NCBI GenBank assembly: GCA_046260155.1 | Contig: JBJYXV010000089.1 | Location: forward strand, 156,096-220,095 | Length of the DNA stretch: 64,000 nucleotides | Direction: 5' to 3' | Source of the DNA: PFL25 sp046260155 | GTDB taxonomy: Bacteria > Chloroflexota > Anaerolineae > Anaerolineales > UBA4823 | Shown: positions 7,641 to 16,603 of the stretch, in pieces | How positions within the stretch are numbered: position 1 is the stretch's first letter | Layout: the number at the start of each line of letters is the position of its first letter | Notes under the pieces: model-generated | The model's database searches: none | Seen by the model: only the letters and a program-made list of their open reading frames with translations | Told to the model about the DNA's origin: nothing | Program-made: the position numbers and the translations under genes

Positions 7641-9227
7641 ATGGTGATGGCATCCTTGTCTCTTCGGGACGATTATTGGGAAACCTTTGATCTCCACGAA
7701 GAGGACATTGAATTTATTTATAATTATCTACTTGAAATAGAAACACCTCTGACACCAGATGAATTAGTTAAAGCGATTGTCGAAGAACGAATTCGAAGGG
7801 AGATCGAGGCGTTTGAAGTACAACGCAGTTCCGCTGGTGATCTTTATTTCCCGAAAGATAGCTTCGTTGAAAATCAAAACCTGATATTTCCGGCTTTGGG
7901 GTGGCGTCAGGGTAAAGTAGTCGGTGTGAGATCAGGTGTCAATCCTGATTTTGCAAATTTGAAAGTGATCAAGGTGCAATTTGAGAATGGTGAGGAGCGT
8001 GAATTTGCCAGCGAAGTTGGGGAACACTTTCTGAATAATCCACCCGAGATTACCCAGGATAGTGAGCTGCTCGATTTACATTTTGTACTTAAGAACTATC
8101 GAGAGCCTTTGACCGAAAGCCTGGAAAATAGCCTGGAAGCCAACGAAGATTTTGTACGTATCGCGGGACGTTGGTTTCCACGAGCTTTGTTGCTGGATGT
8201 AAACCAGGGTCATTTGAACCTTGCTGAGGCAGTGCTTGATATGGCTGGGGGTGGTCCGCTTCCAACAACCAGTTTGATCGAGCAAGTCGAACTCCCTTCA
8301 TCGGAAAACCCAAAGCTGGTTGAATTCTCGCTGGATTTGGGTTTGGAAGAAGATCGGCGTTTTGACGAAGTTGGACCTGCAGGTGAGGTTTTGTGGTATC
8401 TGAAGCGTCTTGAGCCAAAAGCGGTGCTCGAGGTACCCAATTTCTTACAATATCATGAGATAGAACACGATCGGGCCTTACTCAGTGACGATATGCTTGC
8501 CTTGGAGCAAGAACTGGACGATGAATTATCTCCTTTTGAGGCAGGGAATTTTGTAGATGATGATGTATTAATCAGCTTGATATTTCCACATTGGCGGGCC
8601 GGCTCCTTGCCTTTATCCTCACGGGTGCAGCACCTTTTCCCCACCGCATACGAAGCTCCACGCATTCGTTTTATGCTGGAAGACCGAAAAACAGGTGATA
8701 TTTTTCCAGGATGGGTTGTGCGTGAGAAACGTTACGTGGTTGGTTTACAGGAGTGGTACCAAAATCAAGGATTAATGCCTGGTAGCCTGGTAAGGGTTCA
8801 GCGAGGTAAGAATCCTGGTGAAGTTCAGATTTCTGCTGTACCGCGACGTTCAAGTCGTGAATGGATCAGGACAGTCCTTGTCGGTTCAGATGGAGGGACA
8901 GTATTCGCGATGCTCAAACAAGTGGTTACAGCGGATTTTGATGAAAGAATGGCAATTGCAGTGCCTGATGTCGATGCAGTTGATAAAGTTTGGGAACGAA
9001 TGCAGAAAGAAAGACCACCATTTGAGCGAGTTGTAGTGGATATTGTCAGAGAATTAACCAAGCTGAATCCCCAAGGTCATGTCCACGCCACTGAGTTGTA
9101 TGCAACAGTAAATGTAGTTCGCCGGTGCCCCCCTGGACCGATTTTTGCACTACTTGCCTCGAGACCGTGGTTTGAACATGTTGGTGATATGCACTTTCGG
9201 TTTAATGATTCGCGACATGAAGGTTAA
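7641..9227 (+). CDS. Unrecognised 528-residue protein with winged-helix-like N-terminus
   Basis: I do not recognise a named family. The protein has no signal peptide or transmembrane segment. Near residues 35-55 the text TPLTPDELVKAIVEERIRRE looks like the first helices of a winged-helix domain. Residues 75-130 (LYFPKDSF, then LGWRQGKVVGVRSGVNP and VQFENGEEREFAS) form a beta-rich segment. A middle acidic helical part and a C-terminal helical region (FERVVVDIVRELTKLNPQGHVHATELYATVN) follow. A TATAAT box lies at 7561-7566 and a GAGG Shine-Dalgarno at 7632-7635, supporting the ATG at 7641. It is followed by a second protein with a similar TPLTP helix motif, so they probably act together. Confidence 0.75.
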   Translation: MVMASLSLRDDYWETFDLHEEDIEFIYNYLLEIETPLTPDELVKAIVEERIRREIEAFEVQRSSAGDLYFPKDSFVENQNLIFPALGWRQGKVVGVRSGVNPDFANLKVIKVQFENGEEREFASEVGEHFLNNPPEITQDSELLDLHFVLKNYREPLTESLENSLEANEDFVRIAGRWFPRALLLDVNQGHLNLAEAVLDMAGGGPLPTTSLIEQVELPSSENPKLVEFSLDLGLEEDRRFDEVGPAGEVLWYLKRLEPKAVLEVPNFLQYHEIEHDRALLSDDMLALEQELDDELSPFEAGNFVDDDVLISLIFPHWRAGSLPLSSRVQHLFPTAYEAPRIRFMLEDRKTGDIFPGWVVREKRYVVGLQEWYQNQGLMPGSLVRVQRGKNPGEVQISAVPRRSSREWIRTVLVGSDGGTVFAMLKQVVTADFDERMAIAVPDVDAVDKVWERMQKERPPFERVVVDIVRELTKLNPQGHVHATELYATVNVVRRCPPGPIFALLASRPWFEHVGDMHFRFNDSRHEG

Positions 9228-9287
9228 CAAGGTATTTGTATTACTGATCAACTCCTTTTATTAAGCGAGTTGTTCAGGAGGATCGAT

Positions 9288-9725
9288 GTGACGGAACTAA
9301 AGCGATTTAGCCTGGTAAAACCCAGTCTACAGACCAAATTTCATATCGATTTTGATTGGTGGGCTCAAAACGATAGGAGCTGGCGCGTGGACCTGTATGG
9401 TTTTCTTTGCCCGGAACATCAAGAAGCATTTGCAGATATTCGGGGTGATAACCCGATCGACTGGGTTGACCCCGAGACAGCTGAGGTACTGCAGGTAGAT
9501 GGTTTACAGCATGTATTGATCACACATTGTGCCAAAGAGCCAGGTTTTATCGATGATCGCACATCTTTGGTTGAATCAGCGTTTAGGTTATTTCTATCGA
9601 ATGGTAATACACCCTTGACTCCGGTTGAGCTGGCAGACCATTTGGGACGCCCTCCTTCAGTAATACTCCAAACGTTATCCGGCCCACGGGTATACAAAGG
9701 ATTGCGCCCATGCCCCGAGTGCTGA
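9288..9725 (+). CDS. Unrecognised small protein with C-terminal HTH-like segment
   Basis: A 145-residue cytosolic protein. The GTG at 9288 is chosen because AGGAGG (9276-9281) lies 6 bases before it. The longer frame from a TTG at 9270 would contain the Shine-Dalgarno within its own coding sequence. The C-terminal 45 residues (TPLTPVELADHLGRPPSVIL, then RVYKGLRPC) look like a helix-turn-helix or winged helix, and the last residues carry two cysteines. The N-terminal half contains FHIDFDWWAQNDRSWRVDLY and two further histidine/cysteine pairs. It is separated from the upstream 528-residue protein by 60 bases and sits just before tRNA-Arg. Function is unknown. Confidence 0.65.
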   Translation: MTELKRFSLVKPSLQTKFHIDFDWWAQNDRSWRVDLYGFLCPEHQEAFADIRGDNPIDWVDPETAEVLQVDGLQHVLITHCAKEPGFIDDRTSLVESAFRLFLSNGNTPLTPVELADHLGRPPSVILQTLSGPRVYKGLRPCPEC

Positions 9726-9739
9726 ATAATTGCAAGATT

Positions 9740-9812
9740 GCCCCCGTAGCTCAAAGGACAGAGCAGAGGTCTTCTAAACCTAAGGTTGTGGGTTCGAATC
9801 CCGCCGGGGGCG
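9740..9812 (+). tRNA. tRNA-Arg(UCU)
   Basis: Seventy-three bases fold as a tRNA. The acceptor stem pairs GCCCCCG with CGGGGGC. The D-arm region is TAGCTCAAAGGACAGAGC and the anticodon loop CTTCTAA carries the anticodon TCT. The T-arm contains GGTTCGAATCC and the discriminator is G. The genome continues CCT, so the terminal CCA is not fully encoded and would be added by tRNA nucleotidyltransferase. The first pair of the anticodon stem is a G-A mismatch. Confidence 0.95.
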
Positions 9813-9947
9813 CCTGGATGGGGGAGTCGACTGGGAATTAGATCTTCTTTGCAGGAGAATAATGATCAAGGTTCCCTGTCCAAGATTGAGGAGATTGCCC
9901 CATAGGAACAATAAACCAGATTATTCACATTGAATATTGAGGATAGC

Positions 9948-10472
9948 ATGAGTATAGAAAGACAAGGATTATTGAAATTTCGTGGTCAGGATGTCACTAT
10001 TATTGGTGAGGACATCCGTATTGGAGTAGAAGCACCAGATTTTACTGTTATGACGAAAGAATGGTCCTGGGTGAAGGCACTTGAGAGTCAAAAGGGAAAG
10101 GTACGTATTGTTGGTTCTTTGCCCTCTCTCAGTACCGATGTCTGCGATCGGGAGACGAGACATTTCAACCAGGCGGCTTCGTCACTGAGCAGTGATATTG
10201 CGATCTTGATGGTCAGTATGGACCTGCCTTTTACCCTGAATCAATGGTGTGCAGCGGCAGATATTGAACGGGTAATCACGCTATCTGATCATTTCAAGGC
10301 TGAATTTGGGGTGAAATACGGTGTTTTGGTCAAGGAACTGCGCATTTTTCGGCGAGCGATATTCGTGATTGATCGTGACGATATCACCGTTTATAGAGAA
10401 TATTTACCAGCCATCGGTGAAGAACCTGATTATGGGAAAGTCCTGGAGGCGGCTAAGAATGCCTTGGTTTGA
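9948..10472 (+). CDS. tpx: Thiol peroxidase Tpx
   Basis: This is an atypical 2-Cys peroxiredoxin that reduces hydroperoxides using thioredoxin. The peroxidatic Cys lies in SLSTDVCDRETRHFN (residue 66 from this start) and the resolving Cys in FTLNQWCAAADIE (residue 101). The spacing is as in Escherichia coli Tpx (61 and 95). TLSDHFKAEFGVKYGVL and the C-terminal RAIFVIDRDD are also typical. The ATG at 9948 has a GAGGA Shine-Dalgarno at 9939-9943. A TTG 18 bases upstream is less likely. The next gene, hsp20, starts 17 bases after the stop, which groups peroxide defence with protein quality control. Confidence 0.93.
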   Translation: MSIERQGLLKFRGQDVTIIGEDIRIGVEAPDFTVMTKEWSWVKALESQKGKVRIVGSLPSLSTDVCDRETRHFNQAASSLSSDIAILMVSMDLPFTLNQWCAAADIERVITLSDHFKAEFGVKYGVLVKELRIFRRAIFVIDRDDITVYREYLPAIGEEPDYGKVLEAAKNALV

Positions 10473-10489
10473 AATTAGGCAGCGGAGAA

Positions 10490-10927
10490 ATGAATATGGA
10501 TGAACTTGAATTAAAAACCGAACCTATCTACCCCATTTGGTATACAGGGGAAGAATCACAATCATTAAGCCAGGGGAAACGCTGGCGCAATGGAGTACGC
10601 TCCCGAATTTGGCAGCCGCCAACCGATGTCTTTGAGACTGAAAATGAAGTGATCGTCAGAGTTGAGATCGCGGGAATGCGAGAAGAGGATTTCTCTATAT
10701 CTTTGACGGACTCGATACTGACCATACGGGGAAACCGACCCGACATTCTTGAACGTCGAGCTTATCATCAGATGGAAATCTTCTTTGGTGAATTTTCAAC
10801 GGAAGCCAAATTGCCACGACCTGTCAAAGCGGATCAAGTTCAAGCAGAATACAAGGCAGGTTTTTTACGCCTCGTTTTCCCGATTCTTCGGCCGACAAAG
10901 ATCCAGGTTACTGAGGAAATGGAATAA
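10490..10927 (+). CDS. Small heat-shock protein (Hsp20/alpha-crystallin)
   Basis: An ATP-independent holdase chaperone of the cytosol. The alpha-crystallin domain spans about residues 40-135: PTDVFETENEVIVRVEIAG, then DFSISLTDSILTIRGNR, and the conserved end GFLRLVFPI. The last part matches the family's G-x-L motif. The ATG at 10490 follows GGAG. A second ATG lies two codons later. It sits 3 bases before lon, so the two are co-transcribed. Nothing resembling a HrcA (CIRCE) inverted repeat was noticed upstream of tpx-hsp20, so the heat-shock control is not visible. Confidence 0.9.
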   Translation: MNMDELELKTEPIYPIWYTGEESQSLSQGKRWRNGVRSRIWQPPTDVFETENEVIVRVEIAGMREEDFSISLTDSILTIRGNRPDILERRAYHQMEIFFGEFSTEAKLPRPVKADQVQAEYKAGFLRLVFPILRPTKIQVTEEME

Positions 10928-10930
10928 TTA

Positions 10931-13513
10931 ATGCCAGCCTCTCGATGGAACCAAAGTATTATGGACCTATTAAGTTGGTTTGAAGACTTGGAAGAGCTTC
11001 AAGATCAATTCTTGTTCAGACCGCTCACTCCCCATGTTATGGACAAAGGTGATGCAGAGCAAGGTGACATCACTGATGATTCTGAACTGTTCGAGCAGAT
11101 CCCAGCTGAATTACCAATTCTACCTTTGAGGGGTGTTGTGGTATATCCCCAGACAGCTGTTCCCTTAACCATTGGACAACCTCGCTCAATTCGCTTGGTT
11201 GATGATGTAATGGCGGGTGAGGATCGCTTAATTGGCCTGGTGGCATCGAAAGATCCGGAATTGGATGCACCTGGTCCGGGGGATTTATACCCGGTTGGCA
11301 CGGTAGCGATCGTACATCGTCTCTTTAGAGCTCCAGATGGAACGATCCGATTGCTGGTCCAGGGAATTGCGCGTTTTAAATTGGGGCAGTTTATCCACCA
11401 GGAACCGTATCTGAAAGCCACCATTGAATTATTTCCAGAGGTGATGGAGGATGATCTCGAAGTGGAAGCTTTGGCGAGAAATGCCCGGGATCAGTTCGAG
11501 CATATCGCTGAGATGATCCCCTCTATACCAAGGGAGTTAGTTGCTTCGGTTGTCGGGTTGGAAGACCCTCTGCAAACGATCTATACCATCGCCAATTTCC
11601 AGCGTATGGATCTCAATGATGCCCAGGATATCTTGGCCCTTGATCCGGTTCTGGAAAAATTGAAGAAGCTGGTCACAATTCTCACCCGTGAGGTTGAAAT
11701 GCTGGAAATCGGGCAGAAAATTCAAAACGAAGCCCGCTCAGAGATAGATAAAGTCCAGCGTGAATATTTCCTGCGTGAACAATTAAAAGCCATCCAGAAA
11801 GAGCTGGGGGAAGCAGATGAGCAGACCCTTGAGATAGAGGAATTCAGGCAAAAAATTGAAAAAGCTGAAATGCCTGAAGAAGCGGAAAAAATGGCGCGCA
11901 GGGAGCTTGAACGTCTATCGCATTTGCCGACCGCCGCGGCCGAATATGGAGTTATCCGTACCTATCTGGAATGGTTAGTATCTTTACCCTGGTCAGTTGG
12001 GACGAAGGATGATCTGGATATCTTAAGAGCCCGCAAGGTGCTCGATCATGATCACTACGGCTTGCAGGATGTAAAGGAAAGAATCCTCGAGTATTTATCA
12101 GTGCGAAAATTAAAACTTGAACGCCAGGCTGAATTTGAGGCTGATGAAGAAGTGGACCAGATTCGACGGGTTCGTGAAGGTGTGATCCTTTGTTTTGTCG
12201 GACCACCCGGGGTTGGGAAAACCTCGCTGGGTCAATCCATTGCACGTGCGATGGGTAGAAAATTCATCCGCATTTCTCTTGGCGGAGTGCGTGATGAAGC
12301 GGAAATTCGCGGGCATCGCCGGACATATATTGGAGCCATGCCGGGCAGGATACTACAGGCTATAAGGCGCGTGGAAACCAAGAATCCTGTTTTCATGTTG
12401 GATGAGGTGGATAAGCTGACTTATGATTTTCATGGTGATCCTGCTTCAGCACTCCTGGAAGTACTCGATCCAGAACAGAATGTAGAATTCCGTGATCATT
12501 ATCTGGAGGTAGGTTTTGATCTTTCGAAGGTGATGTTTATTACTACTGCTAACCTTCTAGAACCGATTCCTGCTCCCCTCAGGGATAGAATGGAAATCAT
12601 CATGCTGTCAGGTTACACAGAGAGCGAGAAAATCGAAATTGCGAAAGGCTATTTAATCCCACGCCAGCTGAGGGAAAATGCACTTCGCCCGAATGAAGTA
12701 TCATTTACACGCCCCGCTCTGCAGGCCATTATCCGTTCGTACACCCGTGAGGCTGGTGTTCGCAATCTGGAGCGAGAAATTGGGGCGGTAAATCGCAAGG
12801 TAGTAAGGAAGATCGCCGAAGGAAATAAGAAGAAGGTCAGAGTCACCCCCAAACTGGTTCGCGAATTTCTCGGCCGTCCGAGATATTTTGGGAATGAAGA
12901 AGTGGCAGAGAGAACCTCGATTCCCGGTGTTGCCACAGGTTTGGCATATACACCAACTGGTGGAGATGTGCTGTTTATTGAGGCTACCGGTATGCCTGGA
13001 AATAAAGGGTTTCAGATGACAGGCTCCTTAGGGGATGTGATGCAGGAATCTGCTAGGGCGGCCTTATCCTATGTGCGTTCCAGGGCAAAAGAGCTGAATA
13101 TCGACCCGAACTTTTTCGATCAAACAGATATTCACCTGCATGTACCGAGCGGTGCACAACCCAAGGATGGTCCTTCTGCAGGAGTAACGATGGCAACTGC
13201 CTTGGTCTCTCTGGTCTCAAAACGCCCGGTAAAACCTGATGTGGGTATGACTGGGGAGATCACCCTGCGTGGTCGAGTACTTCCAGTTGGCGGGATCAAG
13301 GAGAAGGTTTTGGCTGCCCACCGGAGTGGTTTGAAAACCGTGATCCTGCCGAAGAGAAACAAAGCCGATTTAGAGGATCTTCCAGAAGAAGTACTTGAAG
13401 AGATCAAATTTGATTTTGTAGATACTGTCGATCAAGTCGTCCATGCTGCACTTGAACCTCAATCGAAGAAGCACAGGAAGACAGGAAAAGGTCAAAATTC
13501 CAGTGGTGATTAG
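10931..13513 (+). CDS. lon: ATP-dependent protease La (Lon)
   Basis: Lon is a homohexameric AAA+ serine protease that degrades misfolded and regulatory proteins. Features in order: an acidic N-terminal extension of about 58 residues, the Lon substrate-binding domain starting LPILPLRGVVVYP, a coiled-coil region (VQREYFLREQLKAIQKEL), Walker A GPPGVGKTS (residue 424 on), Walker B VFMLDEVDKL, and the protease domain. Catalytic Ser749 is in DGPSAGVTMA and catalytic Lys about 43 residues later in GGIKEKVLAAH. The ATG at 10931 is the first in frame. An internal ATG at 10961 would shorten the extension. The response regulator gene overlaps its 3' end. Confidence 0.95.
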   Translation: MPASRWNQSIMDLLSWFEDLEELQDQFLFRPLTPHVMDKGDAEQGDITDDSELFEQIPAELPILPLRGVVVYPQTAVPLTIGQPRSIRLVDDVMAGEDRLIGLVASKDPELDAPGPGDLYPVGTVAIVHRLFRAPDGTIRLLVQGIARFKLGQFIHQEPYLKATIELFPEVMEDDLEVEALARNARDQFEHIAEMIPSIPRELVASVVGLEDPLQTIYTIANFQRMDLNDAQDILALDPVLEKLKKLVTILTREVEMLEIGQKIQNEARSEIDKVQREYFLREQLKAIQKELGEADEQTLEIEEFRQKIEKAEMPEEAEKMARRELERLSHLPTAAAEYGVIRTYLEWLVSLPWSVGTKDDLDILRARKVLDHDHYGLQDVKERILEYLSVRKLKLERQAEFEADEEVDQIRRVREGVILCFVGPPGVGKTSLGQSIARAMGRKFIRISLGGVRDEAEIRGHRRTYIGAMPGRILQAIRRVETKNPVFMLDEVDKLTYDFHGDPASALLEVLDPEQNVEFRDHYLEVGFDLSKVMFITTANLLEPIPAPLRDRMEIIMLSGYTESEKIEIAKGYLIPRQLRENALRPNEVSFTRPALQAIIRSYTREAGVRNLEREIGAVNRKVVRKIAEGNKKKVRVTPKLVREFLGRPRYFGNEEVAERTSIPGVATGLAYTPTGGDVLFIEATGMPGNKGFQMTGSLGDVMQESARAALSYVRSRAKELNIDPNFFDQTDIHLHVPSGAQPKDGPSAGVTMATALVSLVSKRPVKPDVGMTGEITLRGRVLPVGGIKEKVLAAHRSGLKTVILPKRNKADLEDLPEEVLEEIKFDFVDTVDQVVHAALEPQSKKHRKTGKGQNSSGD

Positions 13514-13880
13514 AGATACACCGAAAGTTATGGTTATCGAGGATGACCTGAATATGTATTCTCTTCTACAGATGCTCTTGGAATTCGAGGGGTATGAGGT
13601 CGTATTTTGGGAAGGGGGAGAGGAAATTCAGCAGATTGTTGACGCGGTCAGTAGAGAAAAACCCGAGTTGATATTGATGGATGTACACCTGCGTCACCTA
13701 AACGGATTTGAAGTACTGCGTTCCCTGAAGGAAAAACCTGGATTAGATCAGGTGCGCGTTTTGATAGCTTCTGGCGTGGATATGACGGAAAAAAGCCAGC
13801 AGGAAGGGGCAGATGGATTTATTCTTAAACCTTTTATGCCAGACGAGCTGGTAGAAAAAATAGGGCAGACAATACGATAG
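13503..13880 (+). CDS. Single-domain response regulator overlapping lon
   Basis: A CheY-like receiver domain: VMVIEDDLNMYSLL, phospho-acceptor Asp in LILMDVHLRHLNGF, and conserved Lys in FILKPFMPDEL. The reading frame is open from 13443, but the domain fits a start at one of the tandem GTG codons 13503/13506, about 11 bases after AGG. This gives an 11- or 8-base overlap with the end of lon. An ATG at 13530 would cut off the first beta-strand less than expected but lacks a Shine-Dalgarno. The gene is followed 10 bases later by the PHP-AlbA_2 fusion, so lon, the regulator and the fusion are probably one transcript. Confidence 0.8.
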   Translation: MVIRDTPKVMVIEDDLNMYSLLQMLLEFEGYEVVFWEGGEEIQQIVDAVSREKPELILMDVHLRHLNGFEVLRSLKEKPGLDQVRVLIASGVDMTEKSQQEGADGFILKPFMPDELVEKIGQTIR

Positions 13881-13890
13881 AGAGATAATA

Positions 13891-15639
13891 GTGGCTAAAA
13901 AACAATCACGCCGTTCAATGGAATGGCGCACAATCGATTTACATAATCATACTCCGGCTTCTGTGGATTACCAGGAACCCGGGGTAACTTATTTAGATAT
14001 TTTACAAAGAGCTGAAGCTCGTTCGATTGATATCATCGCTTTCACCGATCACAATACAATCGCGGGCTACCGGCAGATGATGGAGAGAGTCGAGCAATTG
14101 GAATTTCTTGAAGGTTCGAACCGCTTAACTTCAGATGAAGAGCTCCAATTAAATGAATATAGAAGGCTATTTAAAAAGATACTGGTGTTGCCGGGATTCG
14201 AGTTCACTGCAACTTTTGGCTTTCATATCTTGGGAATCTTCCCGGAGACAAAACCTCTGCGGGAAATCGAGCACATTTTACTCAAGTTGAATATCCCAGC
14301 TGAGCAGCTGGATTACGGATCTGATACAGTTGGTGCTACTACTGATGTAATCGGTGCTTACCATGCGATTTCAGAAGCGGGCGGTCTCGCCATCGCAGCG
14401 CATGCGAATTCTACACATGGCGTTGCGATGCGTGGTTTTACATTTGGGGGGCAAACGCGCATTGCTTACACCCAGGATCCAAACCTGGACGCATTAGAAG
14501 TAACCGATCTGGAAAAAAAGGGCAGGCGTACAACCGCGGCATTCTTCAGCGGAACCAAACCTGAATACCCGCGGCGTATGCATTGCATCCAGGGGTCAGA
14601 CTCACATCGCTTGACCTCCGACTCGAAGAGGAAAGGTAATCTTGGAGTTGGTGAACGTCCCACAGACGTACTGATCGCGGAAGTGAGTTTTCTGGCATTA
14701 AAAGAATTGTTTTCCAGCAATGATTTTTCAAGAACCAGACCACACCGCCATAAAGCGGAACCCGCATATGATTTTATCCAATCTGCGCGTGAAGAAGGAT
14801 CAAATATTGTTCAAGAATTTCACGAGAGTATCTCGGTGCGGGGTGGGCGTTTATACGCCGTAATCGCTGATATCAGTGCGTTTGCTAATACCAATGGAGG
14901 AACTTTATTCCTTGGTCTTAATGCTGATCCGCGTAAACCAATCGCTGGAATCTCCAAGCCAGAACAGGCGATTACGCAACTTGAGAGAGAGATTGGCAAT
15001 CGTATCAGTCCGCACCTACACTGTACAATTGATTCCCATGTAACAGACGGAGTAACAGTTCTGCGAGTATTGGTTCCGAGAGGCGATGACCCCCCATATG
15101 TCGTGGATGATTATAAGATCTACGTGCGTACTGAAACAGAAACCAGCCAGGCTGTCCGTGATGAAATTGTGAGCCTGGTAAAACGTGGAAAGAGTGAACC
15201 GCAACCTGTAGTTAGCAAGCAAGAAGCCTCTCTCCCCTTTGAGACGAAGCAACCTGCCCACGTCTCCAGTGAGGAGGAAGCTGAATTAGCACCCCGCACC
15301 GGAGTTGAGGTGGTAGGTGTCGAAGAGCGAGATGGGGGCAGCTTCTATACTGTCAAGGATTTGCGGAATGGCAATGTGGTCAAGAATGTGACCCTGAAAT
15401 CTGCTCGCCGCTTGTGGCATTATGCCCTCACCCAATATGCAAGCCTGCCAAATGACCTGAATCAAGCTGATGTTGAGTGGCTGGGAGATTATGGCCTGCT
15501 TAATAAGCGTAAACAAGGCAAGTGGTTAAATTACGATCTTGTTGAGCGGAGTGCAGGAGGAAACCGCTATTATTTTGGTGTTACGGATGATGGCATCCAC
15601 GGCCCCTGGAAGCAGCTAGTTGGGCATGAAGAGGAATGA
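13891..15639 (+). CDS. PHP-domain phosphoesterase fused to AlbA_2-like domain
   Basis: A 582-residue cytosolic protein. Residues 1-270 are a PHP (polymerase and histidinol phosphatase) domain with metal-ligand motifs DLHNHTP, FTDHNT, PGFEFTATFGFHIL, AAHANS and GSDSHR. Residues 293-430 resemble the Schlafen AlbA_2 domain: VQEFHESISVRGG, AFANTNGGTLFLGL and YVRTETETSQAV. The last 110 residues are unrecognised. PHP domains hydrolyse phosphodiesters or phosphate esters, and AlbA_2 domains occur in nucleic-acid-related and stress proteins. A role in nucleic acid metabolism is therefore inferred, not shown. The GTG at 13891 begins 10 bases after the response regulator. The stop overlaps the GNAT start as ATGA. 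Confidence 0.75.
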   Translation: MAKKQSRRSMEWRTIDLHNHTPASVDYQEPGVTYLDILQRAEARSIDIIAFTDHNTIAGYRQMMERVEQLEFLEGSNRLTSDEELQLNEYRRLFKKILVLPGFEFTATFGFHILGIFPETKPLREIEHILLKLNIPAEQLDYGSDTVGATTDVIGAYHAISEAGGLAIAAHANSTHGVAMRGFTFGGQTRIAYTQDPNLDALEVTDLEKKGRRTTAAFFSGTKPEYPRRMHCIQGSDSHRLTSDSKRKGNLGVGERPTDVLIAEVSFLALKELFSSNDFSRTRPHRHKAEPAYDFIQSAREEGSNIVQEFHESISVRGGRLYAVIADISAFANTNGGTLFLGLNADPRKPIAGISKPEQAITQLEREIGNRISPHLHCTIDSHVTDGVTVLRVLVPRGDDPPYVVDDYKIYVRTETETSQAVRDEIVSLVKRGKSEPQPVVSKQEASLPFETKQPAHVSSEEEAELAPRTGVEVVGVEERDGGSFYTVKDLRNGNVVKNVTLKSARRLWHYALTQYASLPNDLNQADVEWLGDYGLLNKRKQGKWLNYDLVERSAGGNRYYFGVTDDGIHGPWKQLVGHEEE

Positions 15640-16064
15640 AGAATCCAGTTCATATTCGGCAGTTCCGAGCTTCAGATGATTTTGAACGGGTATTTGAGCT
15701 GTGGGATCATGCTGGTCCCGGTGTCCATAGAGGACGATCGGATAACGAGGAAGAAATTACTAAAAAACAAAATCACGATCCGGATCTATTCCTCGTGGCG
15801 GAATATCATGGCAGGATCATTGGGACTGTGATGGGAGGATTTGACGGCAGGCGGGGACTCGTTTACCATCTTACAGTTGAAGAAGGTTACCGGCAGCAAG
15901 GCATCGGTACAAATTTATTAGAGACCCTGGAAGAAATCTTGCGAAAAAAAGGTTGTTTGCGTTCGTATTTATTGATCACAAAGGATAATCCAGCAATAAG
16001 GTTTTATGAGCATCATGGTTGGCAGTGCTTGGAGTTATTTGCCATGGGGAAAGATCTACAATAA
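15636..16064 (+). CDS. GNAT-family N-acetyltransferase (RimI-like)
   Basis: The 142-residue protein is a single GNAT domain. The acetyl-CoA pyrophosphate loop is seen in VEEGYRQQGIGTNLLETLE and the C-terminal strand ends NPAIRFYEHHGW. Such enzymes acetylate the N-termini of proteins, small amines or antibiotics. The substrate here is unknown. Start and upstream stop overlap as ATGA, so it is translationally coupled to the PHP-AlbA_2 gene. The stop abuts the mogA/moaB start. Confidence 0.85.
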   Translation: MKNPVHIRQFRASDDFERVFELWDHAGPGVHRGRSDNEEEITKKQNHDPDLFLVAEYHGRIIGTVMGGFDGRRGLVYHLTVEEGYRQQGIGTNLLETLEEILRKKGCLRSYLLITKDNPAIRFYEHHGWQCLELFAMGKDLQ

Positions 16065-16586
16065 ATGGAGCGGAGGAATTTGCGTATAGGTATACTCACG
16101 GTTTCAGATCGTGCTTCACAAGGGGTGCGATCTGATCTCTCAGGTCCAGCACTGCAGGAGATTGTCAAATCAAAGGGATGGTCAGTCACGAAATTTGAAA
16201 TCGTGCCAGATGATTTCCAGACTATTGTGGGAAAGCTGAACGGCTGGTCCGACTCAAATGAAGTCGATTTGATTCTGACAACAGGTGGAACGGGATTCAG
16301 CCCAAGAGATATCACCCCGGAAGCTACTCTTGAAATAATTGAGCGCGAAGCCCCTGGACTGGTAGAAGCGATGCGTTTTGATAGTCTGAAAGTGACTCCT
16401 CATGCCATGCTGTCGAGGGCGAGAGCAGGAATCAGAGGCCAAACGCTGATTGTTAATTTACCGGGTAGTCCTCGTGCTGCCGTCGAGAACCTGGAGGTAA
16501 TCTTGCCGGTGATCGAGCATGCGGTTGATTTACTTTCTGATAATCCCGGTTCGGAAGCCGGTCATCATTTTGATCAAAATTCTTAG
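16065..16586 (+). CDS. Molybdopterin biosynthesis protein (MogA/MoaB family)
   Basis: The protein belongs to the MogA/MoaB family that adenylylates molybdopterin during molybdenum cofactor synthesis. Visible motifs are IGILTVSDRASQG, the loop LTTGGTGFSPRDITPEA and NLPGSPRAAVENL. At 173 residues it matches MogA/MoaB length. Other moa/mod genes are not in the window. The ATG at 16065 directly follows the GNAT stop. A TTG at 16080 has GGAGG only 3 bases before it, so the upstream ATG is kept. MogA and MoaB cannot be told apart by eye. Confidence 0.85.
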   Translation: MERRNLRIGILTVSDRASQGVRSDLSGPALQEIVKSKGWSVTKFEIVPDDFQTIVGKLNGWSDSNEVDLILTTGGTGFSPRDITPEATLEIIEREAPGLVEAMRFDSLKVTPHAMLSRARAGIRGQTLIVNLPGSPRAAVENLEVILPVIEHAVDLLSDNPGSEAGHHFDQNS

Positions 16587-16603
16587 GTAAAGAGAAGACT
16601 CGT

